A DNA stretch of 64,000 bases from Erigeron canadensis (lineage: Eukaryota > Streptophyta > Magnoliopsida > Asterales > Asteraceae), in contig NC_057768.1 of assembly GCF_010389155.1 (NCBI RefSeq), positions 43,007,633 to 43,071,632 on the forward strand, written 5' to 3'. A program made the translations under genes and the position numbers. Shown piece after piece: positions 32,356 through 45,533 of the stretch; the stretch's first letter is position 1; each line of letters starts with the position of its first letter. The notes under the pieces are model-generated. The model did no database searches. It had not been told where the DNA came from and worked only from the letters and a program-made list of their open reading frames with translations.

Positions 32356-35202
32356 TTGATTAGAGAGTTTTGTTTTATGAGAGTTTAATATGGATTTATG
32401 AAGCAAACAAAATAGGAAGAAGGAAAGGTTTTTATGGGCTGTGAATTTGGTTTAAAGAGAATAAAAAAGGGAGTGATTTGATTCAAAGAGAATTTGGAGA
32501 TTGAGTTTTGTGGAAAAGGGCAGGAGAATCATAAGTATGAAAATCAAAGGATGGATTGGTGGCTTTGACTCTCAACAAATAGAGTTGAATGTTGGAAAAG
32601 GCAGAGGGTGGTGTTGTGTCTTGTGTGGTGGGGGAGACCCACAGAATTCAATATTTTACTCTAAAAGTTTTTAACTAAAATAAAACATTATTACGAGTAT
32701 AAAAGATTATATATATTTTCCTTCATGGGAAAAAGTTACTCACATGGTTATACTATAAATCATTTTAAACTAAGATTTACGTGGTTATTTATAAAGTGTT
32801 GGTGAATTTACCCACATGTACATGGGTTTATGCTACATTTGTCAATCTAGGATAGAGAGTAGATATAAAGTAATGTAAAATTTTTGAAGTTAGCTAAAAG
32901 TAACTTTTTTTAATAAACTGTGATGAAAATGCAAAGTGTAATTTGAAGTTCTAATTTGTGTTATGAGAAATTAATTAATTAATTTAAGTATAAATTTTTC
33001 TATAATAGTGACTAACATAAGTTTATGAGTTACTTATTTTTTATTTAAAAATATCTTTTAATAAACTTAAGATTTTTTACAGTACAAAGTTCATCATATA
33101 TGAGATAAAACAAAACCGAATATTTTTTTCAAAAATTTACAATTGATCAACATATGTGGAGAAAAAAAACTTTATAAATAACGTTTCTCATAAAATCATG
33201 TAATAAATGAATCATAATTTCTAATAGCTTGCATCTTTTTAGCCAATTCGGATGATTAACTATTTTCATTCTAGTATATATTGATAAAAAGATGTACATT
33301 AAAGGATATCGTTACCAACACATAAAAATAACTTAAGACAACTCTCTAGGTGCATTAAACCATCATTGGAGGCCATGTTTGAACCTAAAACTTGTAATCC
33401 TCATAAATTCACTTTAGATACCCATGTATTTTGTAGGTGTGATTGCAAATTGATCTAGATTGAAGTAATTATTTTTAAGACATAAATATAAGTTGTTATT
33501 TTTATAGTTTATAACATGTAACATGCTACATGAACCAATACATTAATAAAAAAATTCTTGGGTAACTATGATTTTAATATACAAAATTAAAGCTTGTAAG
33601 ACCTAGTCTCAAATAATTTTAAAAACCTTTGTGCTCTAATGGCCCGTGATTACTTTATTTTAAAAGGGACCGTAAGCTAAAACTTATACTTTATTTTACC
33701 CATTAGATCAGCTCATTGGATAATAATTCTAACCAAAAAATATGCCCAATAAGGCAATAATGAAAACAATTTGACAAAGTCAAAGGGTAGCATAGTCTTT
33801 TGGGATTAGAGAGTCAATAAGTTTGACCAAGACTCTTCCATCTAACTAGTCTGTATCTGTAATCCATAATCTAATAGGAGGACTAACGGTCGTAACGCGG
33901 TTACGTGGGTTAGCTTCTTTATTTTGACTCGCTCATTACACATGAATATAAATATACTAAATTTTTACCTAATTTCGGTGACTTGTACTTTTTTAAAATA
34001 TTTCTATTATTAAATCCAATTTACTACTACTATATAATACTGCGTAATACTTTATCCTTATTAGAATTAGAATATCAACTACCATTTACCAATCATTCAC
34101 ATACAGTTAGCAACGGACCAGTTGAAAACTAGACTGCACATTATATTCGTGTCACTGTTGTGATTTCTCATGATTAGGCTACTCTAGCAGTAATCCTTTT
34201 TCTTCCCATAAAAGTATTCTTATTTTCCCTTTACATAAAAGGTTTTTTCTTTTTCATTAGTACGAGTTTACGACAGACAATAATCCTTTTGTCAAAAAAG
34301 GCAACAACCTGAAAAAACTGAAACATAAAATTTTGCCTTGGAGTCTTTTCTAAACATGACAATCATTTTATAATATTAGTTTCTCATGTACATCAATCGG
34401 ACAAGAAGGAAGATTCAAAAGTGGAGCAATGAAAAGCTTTTATTTTTATAATTTCTTATATGACAAAACACCTTAAGTAATAAAAATTTAATTGATGCAT
34501 ATGTCCAATGAAAGATTTCTATATATAACGTTTCTCCTCATTGATATTATAACATATATATAAAAAGGTCTGAAAAAAATTATGTCATACGAGGCTTTAG
34601 ACCTTTCCTTATCATGACGAGGTTTTCACCTCATCTTGATAGTCACATTAGTTTTTCTTTCTCCAATACACATCCAAAAACACATCTCTCTCCCTATCAT
34701 AACCACATTATCGTCTCATCTTAATTAAAAAATTATAAACTCAAACACACATACACTCTTGCCACATCCCAAAATTAAATATAAAATATAACCCATACAA
34801 ACGTCCTACACAAACTCTTCCAACCCTTTCTAAATTTTGATAAGGCGCCATGAAGAAGATGCATGATGAGGCCTTGCTTATCCATCTTTAACTTCCGGCC
34901 CTTTTGTCAAAAAATTGTCACCCTGGCTTATGTGGAAACACAGCCCCCATAAATCCTTACAAGTTACAACGGAAAAGCCAACACCCTGGTCCTCTCCTCC
35001 TACTAAATTGTTATTTCGTTTTTTTTTCCTTTTTTTTCCCTATAAAAGGTATATCAAGTCAAAAATAAATTACGGATTGAAAGATTGATACAAATTTTTT
35101 TATTAAAATATCGATAAAAGGATGTGAGAGTATATATATGATATGACATTATGACACGTGATAGAAGAATGAGAATGATGAAATCTAACTATATTTTACT
35201 GA
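32356..35202. other. AT-rich intergenic region upstream of the protease gene
   Basis: The first 300 bp should hold the protease promoter and leader. Beyond that I see no gene, no complete transposon and no long repeat. Scattered short palindromes such as the one around ACATGTACATG near 32815 are not enough for a call. Confidence 0.5.
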
Positions 35203-35691
35203 GACTATCTCCAATGCTAAGGACGTCCTTGAGCTGCCACATCATATCCTTACAAATCCTTCAAATCTTATAATTTTATCTCCAACCATACAAACCTCCT
35301 TACATATCCTTTTACCTCCACTAGAAACAAAAGTATACTCATCCGTCCCATTTTAGTTGTCATGTTGACTAACTTTGACCGTAAATAACTTTGTTTGTAG
35401 TTTGTACTATATAGCACTTGATGAAGCTTATATGAACGAAAAGTACATTAATAACCCAATCCATTCATATATTTTATATCAAGTGTTACATGACACAAAT
35501 AAAGTTATTTACGGTCAAAGTTAGTCAATATGACAACTAAAATGGGACGGAGGGTATTAGGTAAGGACAAGTAAGGACATGTCCTTAGGTAAGGGCATGC
35601 CCTTAGGTAAGGGCATCCTTAAAAAAATCCTTAGTTTTGGACAAGCTTCAACGACAAAGGATATCCAAGGGCACCTCCATTGGAGATAGCC
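35203..35691. mobile_element. Tourist-like MITE, copy 1, interrupted by a Stowaway element
   Basis: Ends GACTATCTCCAATGCTAAGG and the complement of CCTCCATTGGAGATAGCC form terminal inverted repeats. Flanks are TGA (35200-35202) and TAA (35692-35694), one mismatch from a TWA duplication. The interior repeats CATCATATCCTTAC-type motifs and matches copy 2. A Stowaway element (35338-35554) interrupts it, so the Tourist-like copy is older. Confidence 0.75.
35338..35554. mobile_element. Stowaway (Tc1/mariner) MITE with TA target duplication
   Basis: The ends CTCATCCGTCCCATTTTAGT and the complement of ACTAAAATGGGACGGAGGG are long inverted repeats continuing through TTGACTAACTTTGACCGTAA over about 55 bases. 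TA flanks both sides (35336-35337 and 35555-35556). The length of 217 bp and the CTCC(A)TCCGTCCC-type end are typical of plant Stowaway elements. Confidence 0.9.
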
Positions 35692-35694
35692 TAA

Positions 35695-36007
35695 GGTTAT
35701 CTCCAATGCTAAGGACGCCCTTAGGCGTCCTTGAGTTGTCACATCATATCCTTACAGATCCTTACCAATCCTTACACATCCTTATAAATCCTTAAAATCC
35801 TATAATGTTATCTCCAACCATACAAACATCCTTACATATCCTTTAACTCTACTAAAAACAAAAAAAAAATAAAAATAAAAATATATAAGGGCACCTAAGG
35901 GCATGCCTTTGGGTAAGGGCATGCATCAAAAAATATTTAGTTTCGAACAAGCTTCAATCGCAAATGATATCTAAGGGCGTCCAAAAACATCCCCATTGGA
36001 GATAGTC
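35695..36007. mobile_element. Tourist-like MITE, copy 2, abutting copy 1
   Basis: GGTTATCTCCAATGCTAAGG and the complement of CCATTGGAGATAGTC are the ends. TAA lies on both sides (35692-35694 and 36008-36010). The left TAA is shared with the right flank of copy 1, so the two elements stand head to tail with only three bases between them. Confidence 0.78.
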
Positions 36008-37663
36008 TAATAACATCATATCAGATATCAAATTAATGGACCCTACTATCTATTCACTAAACGATGGAAAACTGGCTAGGCAACCGATAGATAGTGTGCC
36101 ACCGATGTTAAAAGGGAAGAGCCAACCGATGAGACAATTAATTTACAAGCCATTGGCGTAGCCTAAGAAGTTAAAGGTGATTCACTACATAATCAGATGT
36201 GCGCCAGAGCATGAATAAGAGTCCGGGGACTATGATGTTTCCAGAATTACGCTTATTTCCATAAGGCTTTACATTACAATTTACTTTCTTTACCGACTTT
36301 GATAAAGTAATATTAACTTATGAATCACGTTAGTAAATTTAATATTTTGAATGTTTGATTACATGATGATATATTATGAATTGAAGCCATAAATGTTGTT
36401 CTCTATTTTCCTACATATGAACTAATTAAAAAAAAAAGTTGAATCAAACCATAGACTTAAAGTTGAGTTCACCCGAATAAAACCAAATTTTTTAGATAAT
36501 AACTTGTAACATGACTAGTCTAGCTTCTCTTACAGTATTAGACTATTAGTCTATTAGGCCAGACCTTTTGTTGCAGTTACTTTGTTGGGCCACAAGCCCA
36601 CAAATCATTTAATAGTTCAGAATCTATACATTAATTGTTGTGAACTTGTGATGAAATTATGGACTAAATATAAGAAGCTAGCTCACAAGGAGCATTCAAT
36701 ATTTCAATCTAGTGAACTTCAAAACGAAGTGCTCAGATGATTTATGCCAAAAAGGTTATAGATAATACAAGACTGAAAACTCTAAAGAAAAACTATAGAA
36801 TCCTAACCATAGGTCAAACCAGCTAATCTATTATCAATCACCAATCAAATGAAATAAATACAAAAAGGCTATACGAGGTATTATTACAACAATATCGCGA
36901 AAAGAAAAAAAATACGTTCATATTGAATTCGTAGTTTGTATTTGAGTGTAACTCTCATTGGAGAAGTGCTTCTATCACAAGCCCAGCATTATTTGATCAT
37001 CATATTTCTGTTATCTAATGATTAACATGGTTGTAAGTACGACACGCATTCACAATGTATTATTAAATAAAATATTGAACCAAAAGATTGTATCTCAATC
37101 AGTAGAATTATCTAATGAACTATCATTAAGTTAGTACAGTTTTCTAAAGAAATCTAGTTACACAGTATGCTACAAATATTTAGGACGCATTTAGTTTTGA
37201 AAAATATTTCCTAACTTCCGTTTTTAATTTTTTTTTAAAAAGGAAAAGAGTTTTACATATTCAAAAAACACGTTTAAAACTAAAAAATGAAAAACAATTT
37301 GAAGTTTTCAAAATTTAAAAAATGGAAAATAAAAAAGTGGAAAACAATAAAAAATGTTTTCTAATTTCTCATATAAATGTGAAAAACAGTGTTTTCTGTA
37401 TTTATGAAAAACATTTTTGGAAACTATGATTTAAACACGTTTTTTGTGTTTCACGTTTCTTAGAAAACAAAAATAGAAGAAAAAAGATATTTTCCCAAAC
37501 TAAATACCAAAGTGCCTATGATCATTACACCATGAAAAGATTTTCCAAATCAAATAATGTGTCAAAACCAAATATAGGCCCTGGCTTGTTGAATTAAATG
37601 AAAGACTCAACTAGTTTGATTTCATTAAAAATGCAACCATGTTCCTATTTTTCTATCTTCTTA
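36008..37663. other. AT-rich intergenic region without recognised features
   Basis: No gene, RNA gene or bounded transposon is supported. A run near 37200-37480 contains many GAAAAC/GTTTTC motifs in both orientations and may be a decayed inverted-repeat element. Confidence 0.45.
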
Positions 37664-38038
37664 TCTTCCTATACTATTAAAGGAGGAATTCTCATGACAT
37701 AAAAAAAACTTATGTATTAGCTACTTAGGCTAGCCAATAATTTTTTTTTTGGTCATGCTTCATGATCCATTAACCAATTTTTTTTTAGTAATATTTATGT
37801 GTGTTTATATACTATATGTGCTATATATATATTTGCTTTAAAGAAAAAAAACACCAAAAGAGAAAAATATAAAACCCACCGAAAACTGAAAGTTTGTCGA
37901 CAATTTATAGTAGTTGTCAGCCCAAATAAAAACTACAAAAACTACATTTTACTTAAATATTAATTATTTCATCTTATCGGCTATAATAAAAACAACACTA
38001 TTCAACAGACTCGCGTATTATGCGGGATCTAAATCTAG
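37664..38038 (+). mobile_element. Short non-autonomous Helitron with intact 3' terminus
   Basis: It begins TCTTCCTATACTATTAAAGG directly after an A and ends CTAG directly before a T, the A|TC...CTRR|T rule for Helitrons. Eighteen to twelve bases before the end lies the hairpin CTCGCGT-ATT-ATGCGGG (about 38010-38026), seven pairs with two wobbles. It is 375 bp long and non-coding. Confidence 0.75.
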
Positions 38039-39049
38039 TTGGTTAATTAAAAGTTTATCTTCAAAAGAAATCTATGTAATAAGATTGTGGTTTGAAGGTT
38101 AAGGTAGTCGTTGATAAGTCATAATTATCTACCAATATATATATATATATATCAAGGTCATAAATTCATTCATAAACAAATAGAAATTCTCGGATGGACT
38201 CCATTTTTCATTTAGAGTCATTAGATCAAATTTAATTATTTCAACTTTGTTAAATAACAATATTAATATTTATACTTTATATGAATAGTCAAAATATGTC
38301 CTTCTTAATTATAGCAACTAGATTTATGTCGAATAACACACCCGTAACATATGAATTCGAATAACACAAACGTAGCAAGCAATTGTGGAATACTTTCTAA
38401 AAAAAATTATAAAATTCCTACCATAAAAATGCCTGTATATTAATTTGGTATGTATCATATATTATATATTTATTTAGTGATATTTAGTTTTAGTTTAATA
38501 TAATAAAATAATAATTAGTTAACGATGGTCTGTTCAGTTAGTCAGCTACGGCTTTACCCAATGTCTTGAATTTGATCCATATTCATACATCTAATTTAAC
38601 AATATATCATAAACCATTACATTTATCTTAGACGGTAACATATATGTATTTTTTACATTGACCTTTTTAACACTTTCTATCTTGAGTTGATCAATCTTAT
38701 AATCAAAAAACACAGCTGCACAATTATATTTGTTGGAAAATTTTATAACAATTGTTTAGTCATTTTAAAATTCACCGATTTCATAATTCGTTTGAACGAC
38801 CCAAATAAATCCGACAATCTAAGAGGAAAAATAAAATATTTTTTGTTGTAATTTCTCATATTTACTATTTGTTAACAAGAAAGTATGTAATATTTGTATA
38901 GAATACACTTGACAACCAATAATAGATATTAGTCGTTGCATTAAATATATATCGTGGTAATACTATTTTCACAATTTTTTTAAAAAGTATAAACTTGCGT
39001 AAAAGTATTTATGTTCATATATGAATAGTTCGCACATGAACTTTACCCT

Positions 39050-39073
39050 GTGTGTGTGTGTGTGTGTGTGTGT
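39050..39073 (+). repeat. (GT)n microsatellite
   Basis: About twelve GT repeats directly precede the TIR element at 39081. Confidence 0.85.
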
Positions 39074-39080
39074 TATATAG

Positions 39081-39500
39081 AGAGAATGGTTATTCTAAGA
39101 ACCCCAAAATTGCAAGAACTTTTAAAAACCTTTTTTAAATTTAAATTATTTACTATATGATTATTTAGACATGTTTCTATGAATATATAATTACTTAAAA
39201 ATGTTCATATAACTATCTATATATATTTGATCATCACCAATCTCATGATAACATTAATTTACAAAATACTTGCATACATATGACCAACCTACATACATGT
39301 GTTCATAGCACTATTCATGTACATGTGATCATAAAATTCATGTCTCTACGTAATTGTAATTTAAATCTAAAATTGCACCTAAATAACTCAGATACAATTA
39401 CAATCACTATGTAAAGAATAATCAATGATTAAGATTGATTTAAAAAGTTTTTTAAAAGTTTTCTGTAATTTTTAGGGTTCATAAAATAACTTTTGTATTT
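39081..39500. mobile_element. TIR element (MITE) next to a GT/TA microsatellite
   Basis: The left end (GGTTATTCTAAGAACCCCAA ... GAACTTTTAAAAACC) and the complement of the right end (AGTTATTTTATGAACCCTAA ... AAACTTTTAAAAAAC) are imperfect inverted repeats of about 45 bases. No coding capacity. Exact borders and target duplication are unclear because the left flank is a simple repeat. Confidence 0.6.
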
Positions 39501-40268
39501 ATAAGTATGACTTTTTGGTGATGAACACTTATTTTAGGACAATTGAGAATTAAATGGCTCTGTCTATTGTAAGGTAAACCTCATTCCAGATGGCACATTT
39601 AGTTATGAACATGTATATGTTGTAGTATATAGTTAGTAAATTGATACTTGAATTTGTATTATATAAAGCTACTATGTTTTCTTAAAATTATATTACCCAC
39701 CCCTTCAACTTTTAAGTATGGTAGTATGAGTTTTTGGATATTTTTTAAATGGAAAAATGATTGATCCTCATAGATATTAAACTAAAAATACTCCTAAAAC
39801 CTTATGAATATGAAATGTGAATTTCATTTAATCTTTTTTCCTAACCTCCCCTTGAATTGCCACATGTCACCATCTAATAAATTAAGAGAATTTTTAGGCT
39901 AATGAATTAGGAGGGTTAATCACTCTTTTTTATTTTTTTTATTTTGACTGTTTTATTTGTATTATAAAAATAAATATATGAATGAATGGAGCTTTAAATG
40001 TATCTGTGTTGATATAACTTTGATCAAATATTATATAAACAAACACAAGTTTAACCGTCAAAGTTGAAAAAGTAAACGAAAAAAAACAAATTGAAATATT
40101 CTAAATTAGGATGGATGAATTATTACACTAAATGAATATGGTTTAGTTCTAAATCATAATTATACAAAAATATAAAAAACATATATTCAAACCATATACG
40201 ATAAAATCATTTTCAAATAACAATTGCATTTTAACATGTCTATTCTAAAACTATTATGTTATTATAAG

Positions 40269-40515
40269 AATAGGTAAATGATTAATTCTCCTAAACTAAT
40301 AGCCTAAACATCTTCCTAACTATTGGATGATATCATGTAGAAAAATCAAGGGACAAAATTAGGGAAAGGAATTATTGGATACCACATGTCACATAGGTAA
40401 ATGATTAATTCTCCTAAACTAATAGCCTAAACATCTTCCTGATTATTAGATGATATCATGTGTAAAAATCAAGGGACAAGATTAGGGAAGAGAATTATTG
40501 GATACCACATGTTAC
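40269..40515 (+). repeat. Tandem duplication, two units of about 126 bp
   Basis: Both units start GGTAAATGATTAATTCTCCT (about 40270 and 40396) and run through AATAGCCTAAACATCTTCCT, ATCAAGGGACAA and GGATACCACATG to a TCACAT/TTACAT end. They differ by a handful of substitutions. They are probably part of the Helitron whose 3' end is at 40631. Confidence 0.8.
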
Positions 40516-40602
40516 ATTGTCACCTTCTTATAGTTTTAGGAAGATTTTTATGCTAATTTTTAGAATAATTTATCATATTTCATAAAAATAAAACATGTTT
40601 AT

Positions 40603-40631
40603 CTCGCGTATTACGCGAGAAAGTAATCTGA
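40603..40631 (+). mobile_element. Helitron 3' terminus with perfect hairpin
   Basis: CTCGCGT-ATT-ACGCGAG forms a perfect seven-pair hairpin (about 40603-40619) followed ten bases later by CTGA and then T, as required for CTRR|T. The 5' end was not located; candidates with TCCTCATAGATATTAAAC lie near 39766. Confidence 0.6.
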
Positions 40632-41597
40632 TATATATATATATATATATTAAATGGTCTAAATCTCTAAATGATTATATAGATTAATTTTCTATTAGAA
40701 TAGACCTACTTTAATTAATATATACTATGTGCATGACAAGTTTGAGCTAAAAGGGCAAATTCTGGCTTAAAATAATGATCAAATGGAGTGCCATTGATCG
40801 AGACAAAGACATGACATGAAGCAAAATTCAAAAGGATAGTTTTGTATGTCTAGCTAGCTTTGCCAGTTCACACCACATAATATATTGAAATCACTAGCTT
40901 TATTGTGACTGGTGATGGCCTGATGGAATAAGGAAATCTATATTTCTTATTTGCTTATGCGCATGTCAAGAGACAAACAGAGACTTTCAATTCATAATTT
41001 GAAGACTTGTGTTGGTATAATATCTGGGCCGTGGATCACTAGCCAGCCCAACACTTCATGTTCTTTTACTCCGAAGTCCGAACGAGCAAGGCGGAGAAAA
41101 AAAGCCCATCTCAATTTTTAAATCGTGACTTTGTGTTTGTCGGCTAAAGACCCTCACGTGGTATTCTCTCCTCAAATATTATGTCTGACTAAGATTTTTT
41201 TTTTATCACTCCTAATAAATAATTGTTAATTAATTTTATTTGATGAATTTTACGTTCAATCGTGTAAACATTGATTTTTCAGATTATATTCATATGACTA
41301 ATTGAATATTTATTCATTATTATTTGATTTGATTTTTTCGTAAGACAATTTATTGTGAGTTAATGATTTATGCCGAGTGCTCAAGTCCACTTAGATTAAG
41401 ATTAAGACAGGTCATCTAATTAACATAGGTTATGCCCAAAATTAAACTTGTCAATTAATAAAAATTATGTTTATGTAAAACATAACAAATACTCGATAAA
41501 GTTTAATAAGTGAATTAATACAACTTTTGGGATTTCGGAAGAGGTGCACTTTTTATTATGTTTACAACTTATATTTTAGGTAATGTCTTATGACTTA

Positions 41598-41787
41598 TAG
41601 GGATAAGCAAAAGACCTGTTGACCCAAATCAACCCGCCCGAAACCCTAATGGGTCGGGTCACGGGTCACGTAACCCGAAACCACACCAAACCTTCGTGAG
41701 CCGGGTCACGGGTTACGTTTTCATGCTCTCGCGGGTCGGGCCGGGTCTTGACGGGTCGGGCCGGGTTTCGACCCATGCACATCCCTA
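41598..41787. mobile_element. Small hAT-like element of GGGTCGGG repeats
   Basis: Ends TAGGGATAAGCAAAAGACC and the complement of ACCCATGCACATCCCTA begin with the same TAGGGAT. The eight-base flanks ATGACTTA and CTGTCTTA match at six positions. The interior repeats CGGGTCACGGGTCACG and CGGGCCGGGT. Architecture is like the element at 29282 but it is shorter. Confidence 0.5.
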
Positions 41788-42147
41788 CTGTCTTATTTAA
41801 TTATTTTTAAGTATAGCTATTTTGTTAGTTATAATTAGTTTTCTTATTATTCTCAAACCAATCGAATTTTGTTAAAACTTGACTATAACCACACACACTT
41901 TTTGTGAAAACGATATCCATTTACCTATCTAGTGTAAAGTATTTAGATTTATTTTTAGTCCATATTTGATGAACATCCAAACTTTGTGCTATTTGGGTCC
42001 AACTTCTTTCTTGAGCTCAAGTCCATGCTTTGGATTTTTGATCCGTTGGACGAAAATGTTTTATACAGATATGAGATATTGAATTTTTTTATTTTTTTTT
42101 ATATTATTATTATTTTCTAACATATTTCGTAAACATACATAATAAAT

Positions 42148-42420
42148 TAATTCATAATCTTAACTACAATCGCAATAATAGATAGAAAAATAATTTTTTA
42201 ACAGTTTTTATTTATTATAGGTGTGTGTGACTTTGTTTTACCATGAAGTAGAATTTTAAAACTTATTATATGTTTTAATAATGAGTTAATTAATAATCTT
42301 AAGCACTATAATCGCAATAATAGATATTAAAATAACTTTTTTAGAACTTTTATTTATCATAGGTGTGTGTGACTTTGTTTTACCATGAAGCAGAGTTCTA
42401 AAACTTATTATATGGCTTAA
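42148..42420 (+). repeat. Tandem duplication, two units of about 136 bp
   Basis: Both units contain AATCGCAATAATAGATA, then GGTGTGTGTGACTTTGTTTT and ACCATGAAG followed by AAAACTTATTATATG. The copies differ at several positions. No function is apparent. Confidence 0.75.
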
Positions 42421-43937
42421 TGATGAATATGTCTCATCATCAATTACATAACTAAAACATCAGATGGAAAAAAAAAACGGGGATAATTGAGAGCTTCTAA
42501 GCCGAAAACTCAACCTTATGTCTTGTAATAAACCAAATACAATGGTCGTGAAAGAAGAGTATATGAATATGACTTTCATGTGCAGAAAGAAAGAAAAAAT
42601 AACGTATCAAAACAGTTTTTAACAAACTCCAACTTCCAACTTTGTAAAAAACCAATATCAAGTTATCAACATATATACCTACCTTTTGGAAAAAGAAAAC
42701 AAAAAATATTTAACAGTTTTTAACTACTCCTTATGATGTTTTACAAGTTGAATTGATAAAACAAATGATGAGTATGAATGAAATAAGTGCCTAAATGGTA
42801 AAGAAATTCAGATCGTGTCGATAAACATGTCAAACCCAACATTTCATTTGGTACTTTAATCCAAGTTTTTTTTTTATCTTTACCTTTATTGTTTGACCTA
42901 TCAATTTTATTCTTTTAGAAGTTTTATCAGTTGAAATTTCTTGGTTTTTATTATCTTTATATATATAATCTTCTATATCTATATAACCAACTACTTTGCC
43001 CGTGCTATATTACATTAAATAAACACGTACTAGTCCAATTACCATAACCGGATAACCCAATGCCTTCTCGACAAATAATAAAATCTAAAAAGTCATACTC
43101 CGTATTTGATAATTACTTCCTGTAAACTTAACATATAATTATACAAAATTCTTATATTTAACCATCATTATCATATATTACTTCAACCATTCAAACTCGT
43201 ATATATTGTATAAAAGTTAACGTTTCCTTTACCTCCAAGTAATTATATTATAATTATACTAGTTAGTTAATGATGAATATATAAATGCAAGTAGTAATAT
43301 TTTGGATTGAGTTGTTGACCAAATAAATATATATGGTGATGCACTACTACTAGTCTACTACTACGAGAAGAAGAAAAATGTATATTTGTCATCAATTGTT
43401 TCTAAACGTGGAGAGGGTGAAAGCGTGTAAATTTAATTTCGAACCACTATCTATCTTTTCATTTAGTTTTATCTTACCAAAATCCTTCCTTTTAGGTAAC
43501 TAAAAAGGTAAAACTTCAAAGATGGTTTTTGATTTTCATCTCACCTTCTTTTTAAAAAAAACATATTGCATGTGTTTTTATTAGTTGATAAAACAATTAA
43601 AAATGAAAATAATTGGCTAAAATTATTTCTATCTGTTATATAGCAAAGGTAAAGCAAAAATACCATAATATTAAAAAAAATAAAAGTTTAAAATACTTTC
43701 AAATATCTTGTATGTAATGTGGTAGTCTAGTTAACTAATATAAGAGATGTACTTTTTAACTGATGAGTAACAATCATCAACATTATAGACCAATGATTAT
43801 TAACTAGGAAATGTTGAACGCACGATGTAAAAACAAGTGAGCTATTTTAAGCTGAACTAACTTTTATCATCCACAAAATTATCAACTAATTACTTTAAAA
43901 ACAATGTATATGAACAATCAACTAATCTAATCAAATA

Positions 43938-44068
43938 AGGAAGTGATAATCATACCTCATAAGTTGATTAATCTACCACATTGTACAAGTATTATAATAT
44001 ATTGTACAAACAGTTAATGTACAATTGTGATAGATTAATCAATTTATATGGTATAATTATCGCTTCCC
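43938..44068. mobile_element. Mutator-type MITE, 131 bp, with 9-bp target duplication
   Basis: AGGAAGTGATAATCATACC and the complement of GGTATAATTATCGCTTCCC are terminal inverted repeats, extended by TTGATTAATCTACCACA and its complement further in. The nine-base AATCAAATA flanks both sides (43929-43937 and 44069-44077). Nine-base duplications are typical of MULEs. A related, more degenerate copy is at 47390. Confidence 0.8.
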
Positions 44069-44508
44069 AATCAAATATGTCACGTAATTAGACAATTAGT
44101 TACCGATAATATATGATATATTGGTCGCTGTCATGAGACACTGGTGGCACAGCATTAACCACTCAAACTCCAAAGTTAACCAACTTGATTTTTATATGGC
44201 ATGGCAAATAAAAATATGGGGAATTTACGCATGGTTTGAAAATTAATCAAACATATGGTATATTAAACTGTACATGTTACATTAAATAAGTCAAAATCAA
44301 ATTATCATATAATAGTTCGTTTGTTTTAGCTACATTTTTATATGTATCATACAATTAATGTATTTTTTTAAATCATAAAATAGACGTTTAAGGAGCATTT
44401 TCAGAACATTATTACAAATTCATAATTAGTTTTCACAACGTTAGACAATATTTAATATTACAAATAAACAAAATAAAGACAGTATAAATAAAATTTACAT
44501 ATATTAAA

Positions 44509-44780
44509 CTAGTATGGTACCCGTACAATGTTGCGGCGGCGTTGGTGGGGACGACGGTCTAGTGGTGTAAGTGATGATTTTATTGGTGGTGGTGGCGGTG
44601 TCAATTGGTGTAGGACCGTAAATTGATGTAAAGGCGATAGTAAAAATATTTTAAAAGATAAGGATTGAAGTGTAAATTAATTAATTAAGAGCATAAAATG
44701 TCAAGGGTAATTTTGGTAATTCAAAGACAGAACTTTCTAAAAACAAAAATAGGATTTTCTCTTTATAAAACAGTAAAAAT
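44509..44780 (-). mobile_element. Short non-autonomous Helitron, copy C
   Basis: On the minus strand the element ends CATTGTACGGGTACCATA followed by CTAG and T, a proper CTRR|T terminus. The GC-rich sequence before it (GTTGCGGCGGCGTTGGTGG on the plus strand) matches the other copies. The 5' end is only approximate. Confidence 0.6.
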
Positions 44781-45201
44781 AACATATTATGAAATAATAA
44801 ATACATTTAACAAGAATATTAGGAGTTTATTGAAGTCCAAGTGGTATATCCATGATTGGCAAAATAAATAGAACGGATTTGCGGGTTAGATTTACCCACA
44901 ATGGATACGGTATATTCATCGCATATTCACTACCCAACAATAATAGAAAATTTTTTTATCCATACTTGCATCATGGGTGTTACACAAATTTATCGACTTA
45001 TAGAATAAATAGACTATCATATACCCGTGCGTTGCAGCGGATACTATTAACAAGGTGTAATGTGGTGATTATCAAAAACAGTATAAATGGACAATCAAGA
45101 CTTTCAAATAAAAAAAGAGTTGTTTTTTATGAAAAGGGGTATTCTAGATAATTCTTCTGTAACTTTCAATAGGGGGAGTACTATTATTTTATTAAGTAGT
45201 G

Positions 45202-45533
45202 TCTATGCTCTTTTATAAAAATTATCACATCCTTTATTTTTAGAAATAATCACACAACAGTTACATACAAAATTACTAAATTACTCGTAATAAACACCCA
45301 CTATGGAAAGAGTTTTTATAAAATACCAAATTTGTCGTTAATGAATTAATTTACACTCTAAACCTTTATTTTTTAATTAACACTTTAAGCCCTTAACTTC
45401 AAAAAGATTTCCACTTTCACAATTACATCAACTTACACTACTTGACACCGTCACCACCACCAATAGTTCATCATCGACACCATTAGACTGTCTTCTCCAT
45501 CACCACCACCGCATTGCACGGGTACCATGCTCG
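45202..45533 (+). mobile_element. Short non-autonomous Helitron, copy D
   Basis: It starts TCTATGCTCTTTTATAAAAA and ends ACCGCATTGCACGGGTACCA followed by TGCTCG. The shared 3' block, the CACCACCACC tract before it and overall length match copies A, B and C. The terminus reads CTCG where CTAG would be expected. Confidence 0.55.

Larger units (their letters stand above)
38039..43937. other. Gene-free AT-rich region with scattered repeats
   Basis: No gene is supported. The interval includes the TIR element at 39081, a tandem duplication at 40269, a Helitron 3' end at 40603, a small hAT-like element at 41598 and a tandem duplication near 42150, each listed separately. The remainder shows only short AT-rich repeats and (TA)n tracts, for example at 38139-38152 and 40632-40650. 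Confidence 0.5.

Noticed and set aside
32356..32406. Longer start for the aspartic protease
   Set aside because: The extension begins with TTG; the ATG at 32355 leads directly into a signal peptide.
40269..40515. CRISPR-like direct repeats
   Set aside because: Only two diverged 126-bp units without spacers, in a plant nuclear genome.
44852..45151. 99-codon plus-strand ORF
   Set aside because: AT-biased composition with no domain, between Helitron copies, and no splice or promoter support.
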